From NCBI RefSeq assembly GCF_963678635.1, contig NW_026970757.1:1-34681 (forward strand): a DNA stretch of 34,681 nt, given 5' to 3'. The notes under the pieces were generated by a model. That model saw only the letters and a list, made by a program, of their open reading frames with translations. It had not been told where the DNA came from and made no database searches. The DNA comes from Symsagittifera roscoffensis. Taxonomy: Eukaryota > Xenacoelomorpha > Acoela > Convolutidae. Below are positions 1 to 9,451 of the stretch, in pieces (the first letter of the stretch is position 1; the number at the start of each line of letters is the position of its first letter). A program made the position numbers and the translations under genes.

Positions 1-142
1 TGGGGTGTAGATAAACTTAAGTCTGCTGCAAACTTCTGTAAAGGACCACTGGCACTGTATCTTGAGCAACACTCAGGTTTCTGGGGATTCACTGACAGAC
101 AGCAGCACGCGATGAGGACATCGATCTTGAGTCCGGGGAGTA
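1..142 (+). other. 3' internal tail of a truncated plus-strand LTR element
   Basis: This non-coding stretch ends in a polypurine tract (GTCCGGGGAGTA, 131-142) directly followed by the TG of an LTR at 143. The same box precedes the 3' LTR of the giant minus-strand element, so these bases are the last internal bases of a related plus-strand element whose body lies to the left of the window. A small hairpin (stem CGATG/CATCG, loop AGGA, 110-123) sits 7 bases before the tract and has counterparts beside the other tracts. Confidence 0.65.
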
Positions 143-400
143 TGTGCCAGTCGGTCAAATCTGGAAGTTTGACCTTGAGGAACACGAAATACGTGGTTTT
201 GGAATGAAGTTTATTTTTTCAAAAATTCGAATGGAGCCTGTCATGCTCAGTTTTCTCGCGACAACTGAGAACATAAAATATAAAAATCAGAACAACCGAT
301 TTACAATCGCGGGAAAGTACTTAACAAAAGCAGCGGGAAATTGCTATTCGCAATTTCCAGATACAAAATAAACGCGAGTAGAGCCGTCTTATCCTGAAAT
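143..400 (+). repeat. Truncated LTR (U3 part) of the second LTR family
   Basis: The sequence starts TGTGCCAGTCGG and aligns over its whole length to 29883-30143, the first 260 bases of the complete plus-strand LTR further right, with moderate divergence by eye. It stops abruptly at 400, where the giant element's LTR begins with TG. The missing part of this LTR does not reappear after 24618, so this is not a simple intact LTR split by a clean insertion. The short open frame here is not a gene. Confidence 0.8.
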
Positions 401-1283
401 TGTAACATTCGCCCAAATACTACACAGCGACGGAGCGTAGAAAAAGTACCTATTAACGAGTGGCAGGCGTCAGTTACCTTAATCCTACTCGTTTTTCACC
501 GTCTCGACCTTGCCAGTTGATTTTCTGGTCTGTTTAGGGCAAAGTAAAAAGTTATCATTTTTAGGCCATCAGTCAAACGACTTTTGATCAGCTTTCGTTT
601 ACATGCGAACACAACCACATAGCTGAGTCTCGGATCCTCAGACTACGTGATTGTCATTAAAAACACGGCTCGAACAACCTATTCTAATATGTTTTCGTGT
701 GACAGTTCTATATTAAATCCATTGGAGATGGATTGACCCTTTCTTCTTTCTAGCTACTCATATTCTAAAATATCAAGTTACACCGGTGTTAAATTAAAGT
801 TTCACGACATCCAAGTAGCTATATAGTTAGTTTTATACAGTCCCTTCACATAAACAGTCTCTGGGGGAAAAAGCCTCCGCTCCCGTAATATTCCAGCGAT
901 AACGCTCTTATCTCTCCTAATTTGCGTCCCGGGAGGGTTCCGTGGAATACTCATTCCCCACTGAAGCTTCCTTCTCCACTAGTATCCGCTGACAAGTGTC
1001 TTATCGTGCGTTGTTGCCACGATAAGAGGCTTCGTATTTTCCGTCTTTTGTACGACTGTTTTTCACAATATTTGTCGTTGTTCTTATTTTCTCAGCTTTT
1101 TCGGTCAAAATGGCCGTTTTTCGTATTTCTGAGAAATATCAACTTGAAAATCGAACATTTAAAAATAGAAAATTTCAGAATACTTCGACCCTCCTTTCAA
1201 GCACTTTTTTGCTGTTAAGGCCTTTTCTCTCTGATTCGTGCTTCGTCGGAAGGTTGCGCTGTGCCATCTGGCAGAATGGCACA
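401..1283 (-). repeat. 3' LTR of the giant element
   Basis: On the minus strand it reads TGTGCCATTCTG...GTTACA. It matches 23738-24618 nearly base for base; I count about two dozen differences, including a few 1-base indels and a T/C change three bases from the inner end. The short open frames inside it (for example near 922-1319) are shared with the other LTR and are not genes. No convincing TATA box or poly(A) signal could be assigned. Confidence 0.93.
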
Positions 1284-1320
1284 TACTCCCCGGACAGTCC
1301 CCATCAATGTCCCTATTGAT
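1284..1320 (-). promoter_or_regulatory. 3' polypurine tract with adjacent hairpin
   Basis: On the minus strand the sequence TGTCCGGGGAGTA ends exactly at the TG of the 3' LTR, the expected place for the plus-strand DNA primer left by RNase H. The 11-base core (1286-1296 on the plus strand) occurs four more times inside the element. Six bases 5' of the core lies a hairpin (1303-1320; stem ATCAAT/ATTGAT plus a G.T pair, loop TCCC on the plus strand, GGGA on the coding strand). Confidence 0.8.
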
Positions 1321-2026
1321 CGCATAACACCGGGTTATCGTCAAGTAGTTATCCAGTTTTCTGTAATCAATCTTACAAATCGCATAAGAAAATGAAAGTT
1401 ATCTACCCCACCTCAACTCACTACGTGTTCACAAATGGCATCGTACTACATCTCACTGCCTTTCAACATTTTCACAAAATTTGCACCATGAGGAGTGTCC
1501 TTAGATAAAATTTCTTTTCTGACTACTTACGTCGTCTTGCCATAAAATTTCTTTTCACTCTTTGTGATTAAAAAGTGGGACGTGGCACGGCCACGCACCC
1601 GTTAAAATTAACTTAACGTCACTCACCAAGTATAATCAGTTATTTATGCGGTCCTTTCAATATTAAAACTAAGAAACTCTGTGGCTAGGAAAGTTATTGA
1701 GTTACCCACCCTTCTCGAGCGAGTTTACTCAATCTTACCATGTCGCCACACAGTGAAATTGTGTCTTACACAGGTTAAAAACTTCAATCGTGTTTAAATA
1801 GGTAAATATACTCACCTATGTTCTATATATAGATAAATAGTATAACTAAAATTTCTTTTTCAACAATTTAACAATTGTAACAATTTTCAAAGTTTGGTTT
1901 GACCAAACTAAATCAAAACAAAAAGTTTAACAAGTTCCAATAATCAAAACTTGGTTGATTGGTTCAAGTTTTAGCACACAAAGACATTCAAGTTTTCTCT
2001 CCTTCTCTTCTCTTCTTTGTTCATCT
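1321..2026 (-). other. Non-coding 3' region between the last ORF and the polypurine tract
   Basis: About 700 bases of AT-rich DNA with no sizeable ORF on the coding strand. It holds short low-complexity runs such as the repeated CAATTT/AACAATT words near 1860-1900 and alternating TA bases near 1820. I see no recognisable gene or RNA. It probably forms the 3' untranslated part of the element's transcript. Confidence 0.6.
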
Positions 2027-4054
2027 TCATTCCATCACTTCTCCATCTTGATCTTCAGCTTCGCTGTCTTCCAATACTTTCTCCAACATGTCCATGGAGT
2101 TGCGGGCCGTGCCCCAACTCTCCTGTTCCAACAGCCTCGGTTTGCAACAAGGTAGCAAGTCAACATTAACCTTTTGCTCCCGGTTCCTGCAAAAGCTGTT
2201 GTGAAGACACAGGCTCACGTTTCGTTCTAGGTCAGCTCTTAAGACCTCTTTCTTCTCATCTTCAGTTACACAAGGCGCTCCAGCTACTCGCTTCACCGCC
2301 GTGGTGACCGCGTTTCTGTGCGTCAGGAATGCTCTCTTATAGGCTCCTGGTCCTATATCTAGCTGGAAAGATTGATAGGCTTCCGTGTTCCTCGACATGT
2401 GACGCTTCGCGCCTTCATACATCCATGATGTCATCACTGTACGGAACCAAGGCATCAATCTTTGCCTTGACCATATTCTTTCAATGGCTTTAGGTATTCT
2501 CAGAACCTTGCAGGTGGTTCTGAAAAGATCCAATTCATGACTCATCTTCACGTTGCTCAGCTGTTCAGGAGTCGGCACGGCCGTCTCCTGTTCACTTGTG
2601 TCCGCGTTAGCCTCCAGCCATCTCACCGCCAGCATGGCACTAACCACCACGATTGATACCTGTTGATTCTGATCGGGCAACCCCGTAGAGTACAACTCCT
2701 CCACGTCCCATACTAGCATCAGATTCCCGCGTTTGGGGTACCACAACGTCTGCGCCAAGCAGTGGCAAGGATACTCCCCATGGGTTCTCACTATGTTCCT
2801 TCGGGTCCGATACCCTGAGGCTCCCAGCAACGGTTCCACCTCCATCAGAATTCTGTGTAAGTCGTCTTTCTCTTCTATGGTGGGGAATTCAGTGGGTAAC
2901 GCTCCACTCGCTTTCTGCTTCTGGAACTCACTCACATTGCCTTCGTTTAATCTCAGAAACTCTTCACCCACTACGTCTTGCAACTCGCCTTCAGATCTCT
3001 TCGGGACTACCCGAAAGATCTTCGCCAATAAATCATGTGACCTCTCCGACATTCTGGCCAACCTTACGCACTTTGGCACAGAGAAAAGTTGGTCAATCAA
3101 CACCTGCTGTGTCCTTGGATCCATCACCACCATGTGTGTAGGATATCTACTACTGCAATATGGTGCGGAGCTTGAACCCACCAGATATTTTGAACCAGTC
3201 GGTTTATGATAGGCCTCACTATCTTTCAGATTCATCTCGTTCTCCAGAGCTTCTCTCCAGCCTCCGATCTTCTGCTCCGTTTGCAATGCTCCAGGGAATA
3301 CTTCCACGCTGAGGGACGTCGCTAGCTCATGGGCACGCTCCAGGCGCTCAAGCGATTCAATCGAACTCGTCATGCTATAAAATTCCAAGGCTGTGATCAA
3401 GTTTACATCCGTCACCCCATGACAGTCCGCGACCAATTCCATGACACTCTTATCCGACATGCTCAATCTTCCGTACAATCGTGCCAGTTGCCGATGCTGC
3501 TCGCTCAGCGTAACCAGGCAGTGTCCCAGGTTACAAACATGTCCTTCCATCCCACTATGTTGAGCCAAGCATGTGCCTTGCTTCAACCAATTGCTCGATG
3601 GACCTTCCTCGGACAGCTCCGTGGATGGGTTGCTCTTCCGCTTCGTCAACCTCATGGCCAGCAGATGATGTATCATGGCCAGATCATGCAAACTCGCGTC
3701 ATCATCTAGGTCTAACGTGATATCCGCCGTCATGTCCCAGATTAAGCCGGCGTTAGGATGAGGACACCAAGAAGGCTTCATGAGTTCCCACATCGTCACT
3801 AGACTGGTTTTCAATGGACCGTCCCAAGAACCACAATCAAAACTCACTTGCCCCTTTAGCTCGGGAACCGAGGGTTCGACCACTCGTTCTTCCAACATAA
3901 TTCCCAGCTTGGGTTGTTCCACCATCAGCATTCCAGTTTCTTTAATACGTTCAACCCAGAAATTGAGTACTATGACTTGCTCATAGTCGAAGTACGCTTC
4001 CCTGGCTTCTTCATTCACGAAGGGATTGTACGCCATCCCCGGTATGCCAGACAC
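2027..4054 (-). CDS. Unrecognised 675-aa protein, last ORF of the post-pol cassette
   Basis: A long open frame of unknown function carried between pol and the 3' LTR. I recognise no enzyme motif, zinc finger, signal peptide or clear membrane span. It is rich in charged residues and leucine, fairly cysteine-rich in the middle and near the end (for example CLHNSFC and LLPCCKP), and ends in an acidic tail (LEDSEAEDQDGEVME). The first possible start in the listed frame is a GTG, but the frame stays open upstream past 4090, behind the end of the preceding ORF. It may therefore be the continuation of the 1046-aa protein through a -1 shift at a run of six A (plus-strand T 4092-4097), by programmed shifting or an old indel. 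An envelope protein is unlikely because no fusion peptide or transmembrane anchor is visible. Confidence 0.7.
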   Translation of the reverse strand: MSGIPGMAYNPFVNEEAREAYFDYEQVIVLNFWVERIKETGMLMVEQPKLGIMLEERVVEPSVPELKGQVSFDCGSWDGPLKTSLVTMWELMKPSWCPHPNAGLIWDMTADITLDLDDDASLHDLAMIHHLLAMRLTKRKSNPSTELSEEGPSSNWLKQGTCLAQHSGMEGHVCNLGHCLVTLSEQHRQLARLYGRLSMSDKSVMELVADCHGVTDVNLITALEFYSMTSSIESLERLERAHELATSLSVEVFPGALQTEQKIGGWREALENEMNLKDSEAYHKPTGSKYLVGSSSAPYCSSRYPTHMVVMDPRTQQVLIDQLFSVPKCVRLARMSERSHDLLAKIFRVVPKRSEGELQDVVGEEFLRLNEGNVSEFQKQKASGALPTEFPTIEEKDDLHRILMEVEPLLGASGYRTRRNIVRTHGEYPCHCLAQTLWYPKRGNLMLVWDVEELYSTGLPDQNQQVSIVVVSAMLAVRWLEANADTSEQETAVPTPEQLSNVKMSHELDLFRTTCKVLRIPKAIERIWSRQRLMPWFRTVMTSWMYEGAKRHMSRNTEAYQSFQLDIGPGAYKRAFLTHRNAVTTAVKRVAGAPCVTEDEKKEVLRADLERNVSLCLHNSFCRNREQKVNVDLLPCCKPRLLEQESWGTARNSMDMLEKVLEDSEAEDQDGEVME

Positions 4055-4077
4055 ATATTGGAACGACTTCAGTTTCC

Positions 4078-7000
4078 CTAGTGTTGCAAACTTTTTTGTC
4101 CTTTGACTGCTTCAATCAACTCCCGGCTCACTTTCAATTCTTTGTTGGAATATCTTCCCACTTCTTCCAAATTGCGATAGCTCTCCATGTCATTCGACTC
4201 CTTGTTTGGTACAGTCAATGGCATGTCCTGATATAGTTCCAGGAATGCCCTAAGGAAGTTCCTTTCGCAATCAACTCCCTTTTGCCGAATGATCTTTATA
4301 CATTCTCCCAAAACAGGAGTGGGGATACGATCCACCACGAACCTGACAAAGCAAAGGGCATCCTTACGCTTAGCCCATGCTATCGCAGAATCGTCTTTCG
4401 AAATCAACGCTCGCAGAGCTTCCATCAACTCCAATTCCTGTTCCCGTGATTTCGAATCATTACTGGCTTCATACTCCGCCCTCTTGATGCCCATCAAGCA
4501 CCAAGCCAACCGTACTTGCAGATCAGTTCTCATGCAAGGATGAGCCAGGTATGATGCCACCGTAGCAGGTGCATGCATCGATTCGTCGAAGTATCTCTGG
4601 AGGGCCGCCCTCCAGGAGATTTCTAGTAGCCTTTCCAATCCAATTTCGTTCGCTTCAGAGGACATTACCGTGCCGTATTCTTGTCGATTTAAGTTTGAAT
4701 TCTCCGTGAGCTCTTTCAGATATTCCTGCATGGCTCGCTTCTCGCTCCAAGCCATCAGGTGCCCTCTCGCTGAGTTTCTCGCTTTCAACATCTCCACATA
4801 ACCTCCTGCTGGATCTCCCATGTGGACTGATTCCGGCACAGTGACTCGACTGTACTCGACCACGTCGAGTTGTCGTTCCAGCTTCAGCTTGGCTATGTTG
4901 GTCCGCGAGGGCCTGTAATCTTCAAGTCCTCCAGATCCACATTGACTGATGATCTCCATCTCTAATTTAGTGTCTGCCAGGGTTCGTGCTGTTTTCTTTG
5001 ATCTTACGGCAGTCGTGGTCAGACCTGTCAAGAGCATAGGGGGTATCAGATTCTCTTTTTCTCCCCCTGTCAGCGTTGCACTATCTCCTTGCCCGCTCTC
5101 GCCTGAACGACCTGCGCTCGTTAGAGAGGTCACCACTGCGCTGGCTCTCGACTTCACCACTCTCGGGTTCATGGCTCGACTTCCTGTTTTCCCTTTTAGT
5201 CGCTTCAGCCCCTTCCTGGCTCGTCTGACAGGTAATTTCTTTGCGACTTGCTGATCATCGGCACTGTCTTCTGTTACTGACTCGGTCAGAACATCCGACT
5301 CCATGGAGTTCACTATTTTTTCCAGGACCTCACGCATGATGGGTTGGTTCAATCCCACCTTCATTATGGACTGCGTCCCATATCGCCTTATCACGTCCCA
5401 TGATCTTTCCATGAAATTCACTCGGCTCCAGGTTGTTCCTGTCTTGCCTTCTAACTCACCTTGATATCTCTCCCATTCCTCTTCCGGCAGCGTGCTCAGG
5501 AAGGATACCCTCATTGATTCTTCAATTTTTCTCCTCCTTGGTGACTCATGGAGCAATTTCTGCGGATCCCTGCTTCGGCATTCTCTCGCCTGGCTTATTG
5601 GGTCTATCGGGGATAAGTCGGCCGACGCCTCCTTTGTAGGGGACATGAAAGACGATGGCGTCATTAGCAATAGACTCCCATCGACTTCCCCATCGTCGTC
5701 TTCACTAAACCGGTATTCTAGCAAGTCTCTCTCTAACGTACCCAGATCCGTCTCACCCGGTTTTCCCGCCTTTCCCTCGATGTCGTCGTCGTCATCGTCC
5801 TGATCCATCAATTCATCATCACCTGCATCAGGTTTGGGCCTGGGTCCGGAAGGTCCTTGTCGTGAGTCTATGCCCGAGTCCGGCCGAGCCGGTACGATCA
5901 TGTCTCCTGCGTGATAAAACAACTCATCATTCACCAGGAATTCTACAGACTCCTCGCCATGTGGTGCCAGGTCCTCTATTGTTATATATGAGCCTCCTCT
6001 GCTCTCCTTTGCCACTTCCATCATCACTACTTTCACTTCTCCTGACCACTTCAGTCTTGATAAGTCATCTGTGGGAGAATACACTTCGTTCCACATTTCG
6101 GCCGAGACCTCTGGTCTCCTAGAAGGTAGTGCCTTGATCTTTTTCCTGCTCCAAGCATCAGGAAATGAGAAGTCAAATGTGTGCGCGGCTGGAACATTCC
6201 AGCCGATGAAGCGCGGCTCCATCTCTTCACTCCACTTCAACATTCTCTTCTCTGCGTCACGAGCTGCTCCGATGCGAGGGGCAATGATGGGAGATGTGAC
6301 TCCCAACAACATCCTCCTTATCGGTGGATATCGAGGGCATTGGTCCGGCAGCGGCCTGGACCCGGAAAGCCACGCTTGCTGGTTCTCTTTAGCGTGTGCA
6401 TAGGCCTCTGGTAAGAGTGGCACTCCCATAGCCTCTCCCGTATCCTTCACTACTGGTCTTAAGTTCCAAAGCTTCGGGTTGAACTGGATGTGAGAAAGTT
6501 CCTCACGGCCCATTCGGCACTTGAAGTGGTTGTTGAAATCCATCAACATCCAACCTGGCTCCGCTATTCTTCCGAACAGCCTATCGTCACTGGCCAGCCC
6601 CCTCAACTCCCTCTGTTCTACCCAGTTCAACACGGAACAGTCCACGACTGAGACCAGGTTGACGTATAACACCGAATTCCTGTATGCCTTGACTTGCACT
6701 TCCGGGAACACGAAAGACATCACCGGTCCATACACCACCGGTCCATACACCACCGTGACGAATTCCCGCAGTCCATGAATCAGAGCCAACGGATCGATCC
6801 GCATCATGACTGCCAAATCTGTCAGCAAGGGCATGCCACAATACTGCTTGCACTCACTCGCATCCGTCGCCGCCTTATCTTCTCCCGTGACGCTTCTGTT
6901 TTTTTGTAAGAGATATTGGAGCAGGAGAGTCCTCCAGTCTTTCATCTTCTTGAGCGAGGCGGTTTCCAACTGTGCATTGAACTCACGACTGGGTCCCTGT

Positions 7001-7218
7001 AGTTGTTCAGGGTAACGTAACAGCACAAGCACATTACCCAGTCGACCGTAGGTCATGGCAATCAGGGTCAGGAGTCCATCCAATCTCAAATCCGCCAACG
7101 CGTGGTTGAAGAGATTTGCCGGCCCCTTCACGAAATTTTCGTGACCAAATGTCACGTATAAGGCTAAAACCAGGCCAATCGATAACTTCCTGATGTCTCT
7201 GACAAAACTCGCGATCAA
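4078..7218 (-). CDS. Unrecognised 1046-aa protein of the post-pol cassette
   Basis: The largest extra ORF of the element; I recognise no family. The N-terminal half (about residues 1-440) looks globular. Around residues 455-500 is a low-complexity acidic stretch with six consecutive aspartates (codons near 5775-5800). Residues about 640-720 are basic and serine/threonine-rich (RRARKGLKRLKGKTG), suggesting nuclear or nucleic-acid contact, followed by a KEN tripeptide near residue 720. The C-terminal third is charged and helical in appearance. A 15-bp in-frame tandem duplication gives VVYGPVVYGPV (6725-6754). The frame is open upstream as far as the TAG at 7264-7266 that ends the SGNH-like ORF, so the two may once have been one protein. 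The end overlaps a -1 frame leading into the 675-aa ORF. Function is unknown. Confidence 0.72.
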   Translation of the reverse strand: MIASFVRDIRKLSIGLVLALYVTFGHENFVKGPANLFNHALADLRLDGLLTLIAMTYGRLGNVLVLLRYPEQLQGPSREFNAQLETASLKKMKDWRTLLLQYLLQKNRSVTGEDKAATDASECKQYCGMPLLTDLAVMMRIDPLALIHGLREFVTVVYGPVVYGPVMSFVFPEVQVKAYRNSVLYVNLVSVVDCSVLNWVEQRELRGLASDDRLFGRIAEPGWMLMDFNNHFKCRMGREELSHIQFNPKLWNLRPVVKDTGEAMGVPLLPEAYAHAKENQQAWLSGSRPLPDQCPRYPPIRRMLLGVTSPIIAPRIGAARDAEKRMLKWSEEMEPRFIGWNVPAAHTFDFSFPDAWSRKKIKALPSRRPEVSAEMWNEVYSPTDDLSRLKWSGEVKVVMMEVAKESRGGSYITIEDLAPHGEESVEFLVNDELFYHAGDMIVPARPDSGIDSRQGPSGPRPKPDAGDDELMDQDDDDDDIEGKAGKPGETDLGTLERDLLEYRFSEDDDGEVDGSLLLMTPSSFMSPTKEASADLSPIDPISQARECRSRDPQKLLHESPRRRKIEESMRVSFLSTLPEEEWERYQGELEGKTGTTWSRVNFMERSWDVIRRYGTQSIMKVGLNQPIMREVLEKIVNSMESDVLTESVTEDSADDQQVAKKLPVRRARKGLKRLKGKTGSRAMNPRVVKSRASAVVTSLTSAGRSGESGQGDSATLTGGEKENLIPPMLLTGLTTTAVRSKKTARTLADTKLEMEIISQCGSGGLEDYRPSRTNIAKLKLERQLDVVEYSRVTVPESVHMGDPAGGYVEMLKARNSARGHLMAWSEKRAMQEYLKELTENSNLNRQEYGTVMSSEANEIGLERLLEISWRAALQRYFDESMHAPATVASYLAHPCMRTDLQVRLAWCLMGIKRAEYEASNDSKSREQELELMEALRALISKDDSAIAWAKRKDALCFVRFVVDRIPTPVLGECIKIIRQKGVDCERNFLRAFLELYQDMPLTVPNKESNDMESYRNLEEVGRYSNKELKVSRELIEAVKGQKSLQH

Positions 7219-7263
7219 GTTCCGGGATGCCCTAGCATAGCACGTCGACAGGAAGGATGGCGT

Positions 7264-9039
7264 CTATCCCACTCCCATTCCACCCAAGGTAGCATCCGAT
7301 CGTTCGTACTGTGCCCTCGTGGCTAGCACGTCAGCTTGGAACTTGTCCAGTGACATCGTGTTTACGTCCTGCATCAGCTTCAACATCATGCCCCCAGCTA
7401 ACTCCCGGGCATCAAACAAATTTTTCAGATACACGTGTATCTCTTTTATCACTGCCGGCGCATGCTCGAACGCGTCCTCACCCAAGGTGCACAGCCTTGG
7501 TGACAAGTACAACCATACGTTATTGTGCGGCTTCACGCGCAAAGCCATTGCCATGAGATCTTCTTCCGCTGATGTCATGTTCTTCCTGACTATCCTGCCC
7601 TGCTCATTCTCGGCATGATCCATCTGTCTGAACCAGAGATCATCAGCCACCTGTTGTACTAACAGATGATCGTCATCCACCCCTGGTCTTAACTTCAGCA
7701 ATCTGGCAAAGTTGGACAGCTCCAACCCCAGAACCTCATCTAGCACCAACCGAGTTGTGCTACAATCTCTGAGCCCCTGTATGGCATTGGAAATGTCAGC
7801 CCAAACGGCGGGAAGCTCAGATCGGGACGGGTAGTAATTGTCTGGGTCTACTACTCTGTTCGGGGCCGGAATTATCACGTTGAACCTCCCCTCTGCTATC
7901 GTCGTGACCATTGTGTATACAAACTGAAGGGGTTCTGGCAATGCAGCGTACCCTGGTGACAACACAAAGACCACCTTCACCACATTATGGGTGAAACGTT
8001 GTTTTGCTGCTGCTTCTACCTCAGCCATCGCCGAGAGCAATGTCATTATCGCCTCCCCTATGACCTCGTTGCTCGGGATCGACCCATCCGTCAGACGTGA
8101 CAATAAGCCCCTGCTTTGCAGATGATCATTTGAGCCTGCAACCACTATCACCTGCGGCTCCATACTGACCACCCTTCGTACACTTATCATCATGCCGATT
8201 GCTTGTCCCCAATCCAATTTAGGTGCCGTGAAGAAAATCACGTCGGGCCAAAAGAGAGAACGGGGCGTGTAGAGATAATCGGAACTGGCTACGATCAGAT
8301 ATTTTGCAGCTTTCATCTCTAAGGGATCGTAAGCTGCGAACAGGCCGTCGCCTATTGGGGCCTTCAGTTTCCCATATCTCTGGTCATCTCCATCTACCGT
8401 GGTCGTTCGGGGGTAGTCCCTTGAATACTCACCAGGCGTCTGACCAGCCGGTTTAGCGAACTGCCTGTACATCTTATGATGCTTGTTGTTGGGCTTGTTC
8501 TCTACCTGAAACTTGCCCCTTCGAGCAGGTGGCGTCAATTCCCGGGCTCTCTGTCGGACGTCCGTAAGGGACCGCGTGTTCAAGGGTCCAAAGGTATTGT
8601 CCTGAGGCAACCCGTTCAAGTCTGCATGTCGGAGCATAATCGTAGAGCTGAACTGCTCCTGCTCTGCTAGCAGCCAAACAATGCCTGATATCCGACATAA
8701 TCGCGACACCGTGGGACTCTCTCCGCCAATCATTCTCATCTCGTCCTCCCGACACGTCAGGGTATTCATGTTCAATTTCGTGGACATGTCTGTCTTGTAC
8801 TGTCCCCAATGACTCGGGTCTGATCGGTTCCAAAGCAGCAGGCTGCCTGGTTCAACTCCCTCCGCAGGCACGGCGCTCATAGACGGTCCTGCTGCTGAAG
8901 CAGGGTTTGCTGTGGCGGGCGGATCGTTCCTCCTAGACACGGTCTGGGAGTTATTTCTGTTCTGAACCACTGATCTGCCGAGTCGGCTTTCAAGCGGTTG
9001 TGTTCTGGGAGGAGGAGCAGTCCCTAGCCTCTCTCTCAC
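7264..9039 (-). CDS. SGNH-hydrolase-like protein, probably catalytically degenerate (591 aa)
   Basis: The protein begins with a proline/serine-rich tail (residues 1-70). From about residue 245 it resembles an SGNH fold: KYLIVASSDYLY occupies the place of block I (the nucleophile strand, but SSD instead of GDS), VIVVAGSNDHLQ (residues 297-308) matches block III (GxND), and later strands VVKVVFVLSP and RFNVIIPAP look like core beta strands. No convincing DxxH block V is seen, so activity is doubtful; a structural role or a decayed copy of the neighbouring SGNH gene are both possible. The listed start is GTG; the frame opens after a TAA near 9062 and overlaps the SGNH C-terminal piece by 50 bases in another frame. 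It ends at TAG, after which the same frame continues into the 1046-aa ORF. Confidence 0.65.
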   Translation of the reverse strand: MRERLGTAPPPRTQPLESRLGRSVVQNRNNSQTVSRRNDPPATANPASAAGPSMSAVPAEGVEPGSLLLWNRSDPSHWGQYKTDMSTKLNMNTLTCREDEMRMIGGESPTVSRLCRISGIVWLLAEQEQFSSTIMLRHADLNGLPQDNTFGPLNTRSLTDVRQRARELTPPARRGKFQVENKPNNKHHKMYRQFAKPAGQTPGEYSRDYPRTTTVDGDDQRYGKLKAPIGDGLFAAYDPLEMKAAKYLIVASSDYLYTPRSLFWPDVIFFTAPKLDWGQAIGMMISVRRVVSMEPQVIVVAGSNDHLQSRGLLSRLTDGSIPSNEVIGEAIMTLLSAMAEVEAAAKQRFTHNVVKVVFVLSPGYAALPEPLQFVYTMVTTIAEGRFNVIIPAPNRVVDPDNYYPSRSELPAVWADISNAIQGLRDCSTTRLVLDEVLGLELSNFARLLKLRPGVDDDHLLVQQVADDLWFRQMDHAENEQGRIVRKNMTSAEEDLMAMALRVKPHNNVWLYLSPRLCTLGEDAFEHAPAVIKEIHVYLKNLFDARELAGGMMLKLMQDVNTMSLDKFQADVLATRAQYERSDATLGGMGVG

Positions 9040-9451
9040 GTTTGAGCTCGGAGCTTGCCCTTATTCTACTTCCTCCAGTCGTTGAGCTGGTCCGAGCCAG
9101 AAAACTGGTCGCCCTCGACTCCTGCTCCATTTCCCTCAACTGCGTCTGAAATACATCATTCATCCAGTGTCTCCCTCGTTGGGTGTTGAAATGTATCCCA
9201 TCTCTGGTAAGCGCAATATGATCAATCATGCGCAGCGTGTTTTCGAGATCCAGAAGTCGCAACTCGCCAGGGTTGTTTCTCACCAAGTTACGGATCATTT
9301 CGTTCCACCGCGTCACGTTGCCATTCATGAAATCTGCTACTGTGGTGCCCACCAGCGGGTTTTTGGTATCGTGCACAGCACCACAAACCTGGGCATGTAC
9401 TTCTCCTTCAGTTGATTCAGGAGGCATACCAGCAGATGCTCCCACTTGCAC
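8990..9451 (-). CDS. SGNH hydrolase, C-terminal piece (block V)
   Basis: This 153-residue frame carries the missing end of the SGNH hydrolase begun in the upstream ORF. From about residue 37 it reads as a hydrolase tail: FMNGNVTRWNEMIRNLV is the usual helix with an asparagine-rich start, and LTRDGIHFNTQRGRHW (residues 81-96) is block V with the catalytic Asp and His of the DxxH motif. The first 35 residues are a shadow of the upstream frame. The two frames overlap at 9337-9451 and are related by a -1 shift; a run of five A on the coding strand (plus-strand T 9360-9364) lies in the overlap. The piece cannot be a complete enzyme alone. Its serine-rich end overlaps the start of the next ORF. Confidence 0.7.
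   Translation of the reverse strand: MQVGASAGMPPESTEGEVHAQVCGAVHDTKNPLVGTTVADFMNGNVTRWNEMIRNLVRNNPGELRLLDLENTLRMIDHIALTRDGIHFNTQRGRHWMNDVFQTQLREMEQESRATSFLARTSSTTGGSRIRASSELKREREARDCSSSQNTTA

Noticed and set aside
144-371. 75-residue ORF at the left end
   Set aside because: It lies in the LTR fragment; the homologous LTR at 29883 does not keep the frame.
922-1344. Short ORFs inside the LTR, repeated at 24436-24645
   Set aside because: They are short, overlap on both strands and differ in length between the two LTRs; nothing suggests a protein.
2733-6853. Plus-strand ORFs of 60-160 residues opposite the large minus-strand ORFs
   Set aside because: They are antisense shadows of long frames, without recognisable domains.
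2027-7218. Envelope glycoprotein
   Set aside because: No signal peptide, fusion peptide, cysteine pattern or transmembrane anchor is seen in either large ORF.
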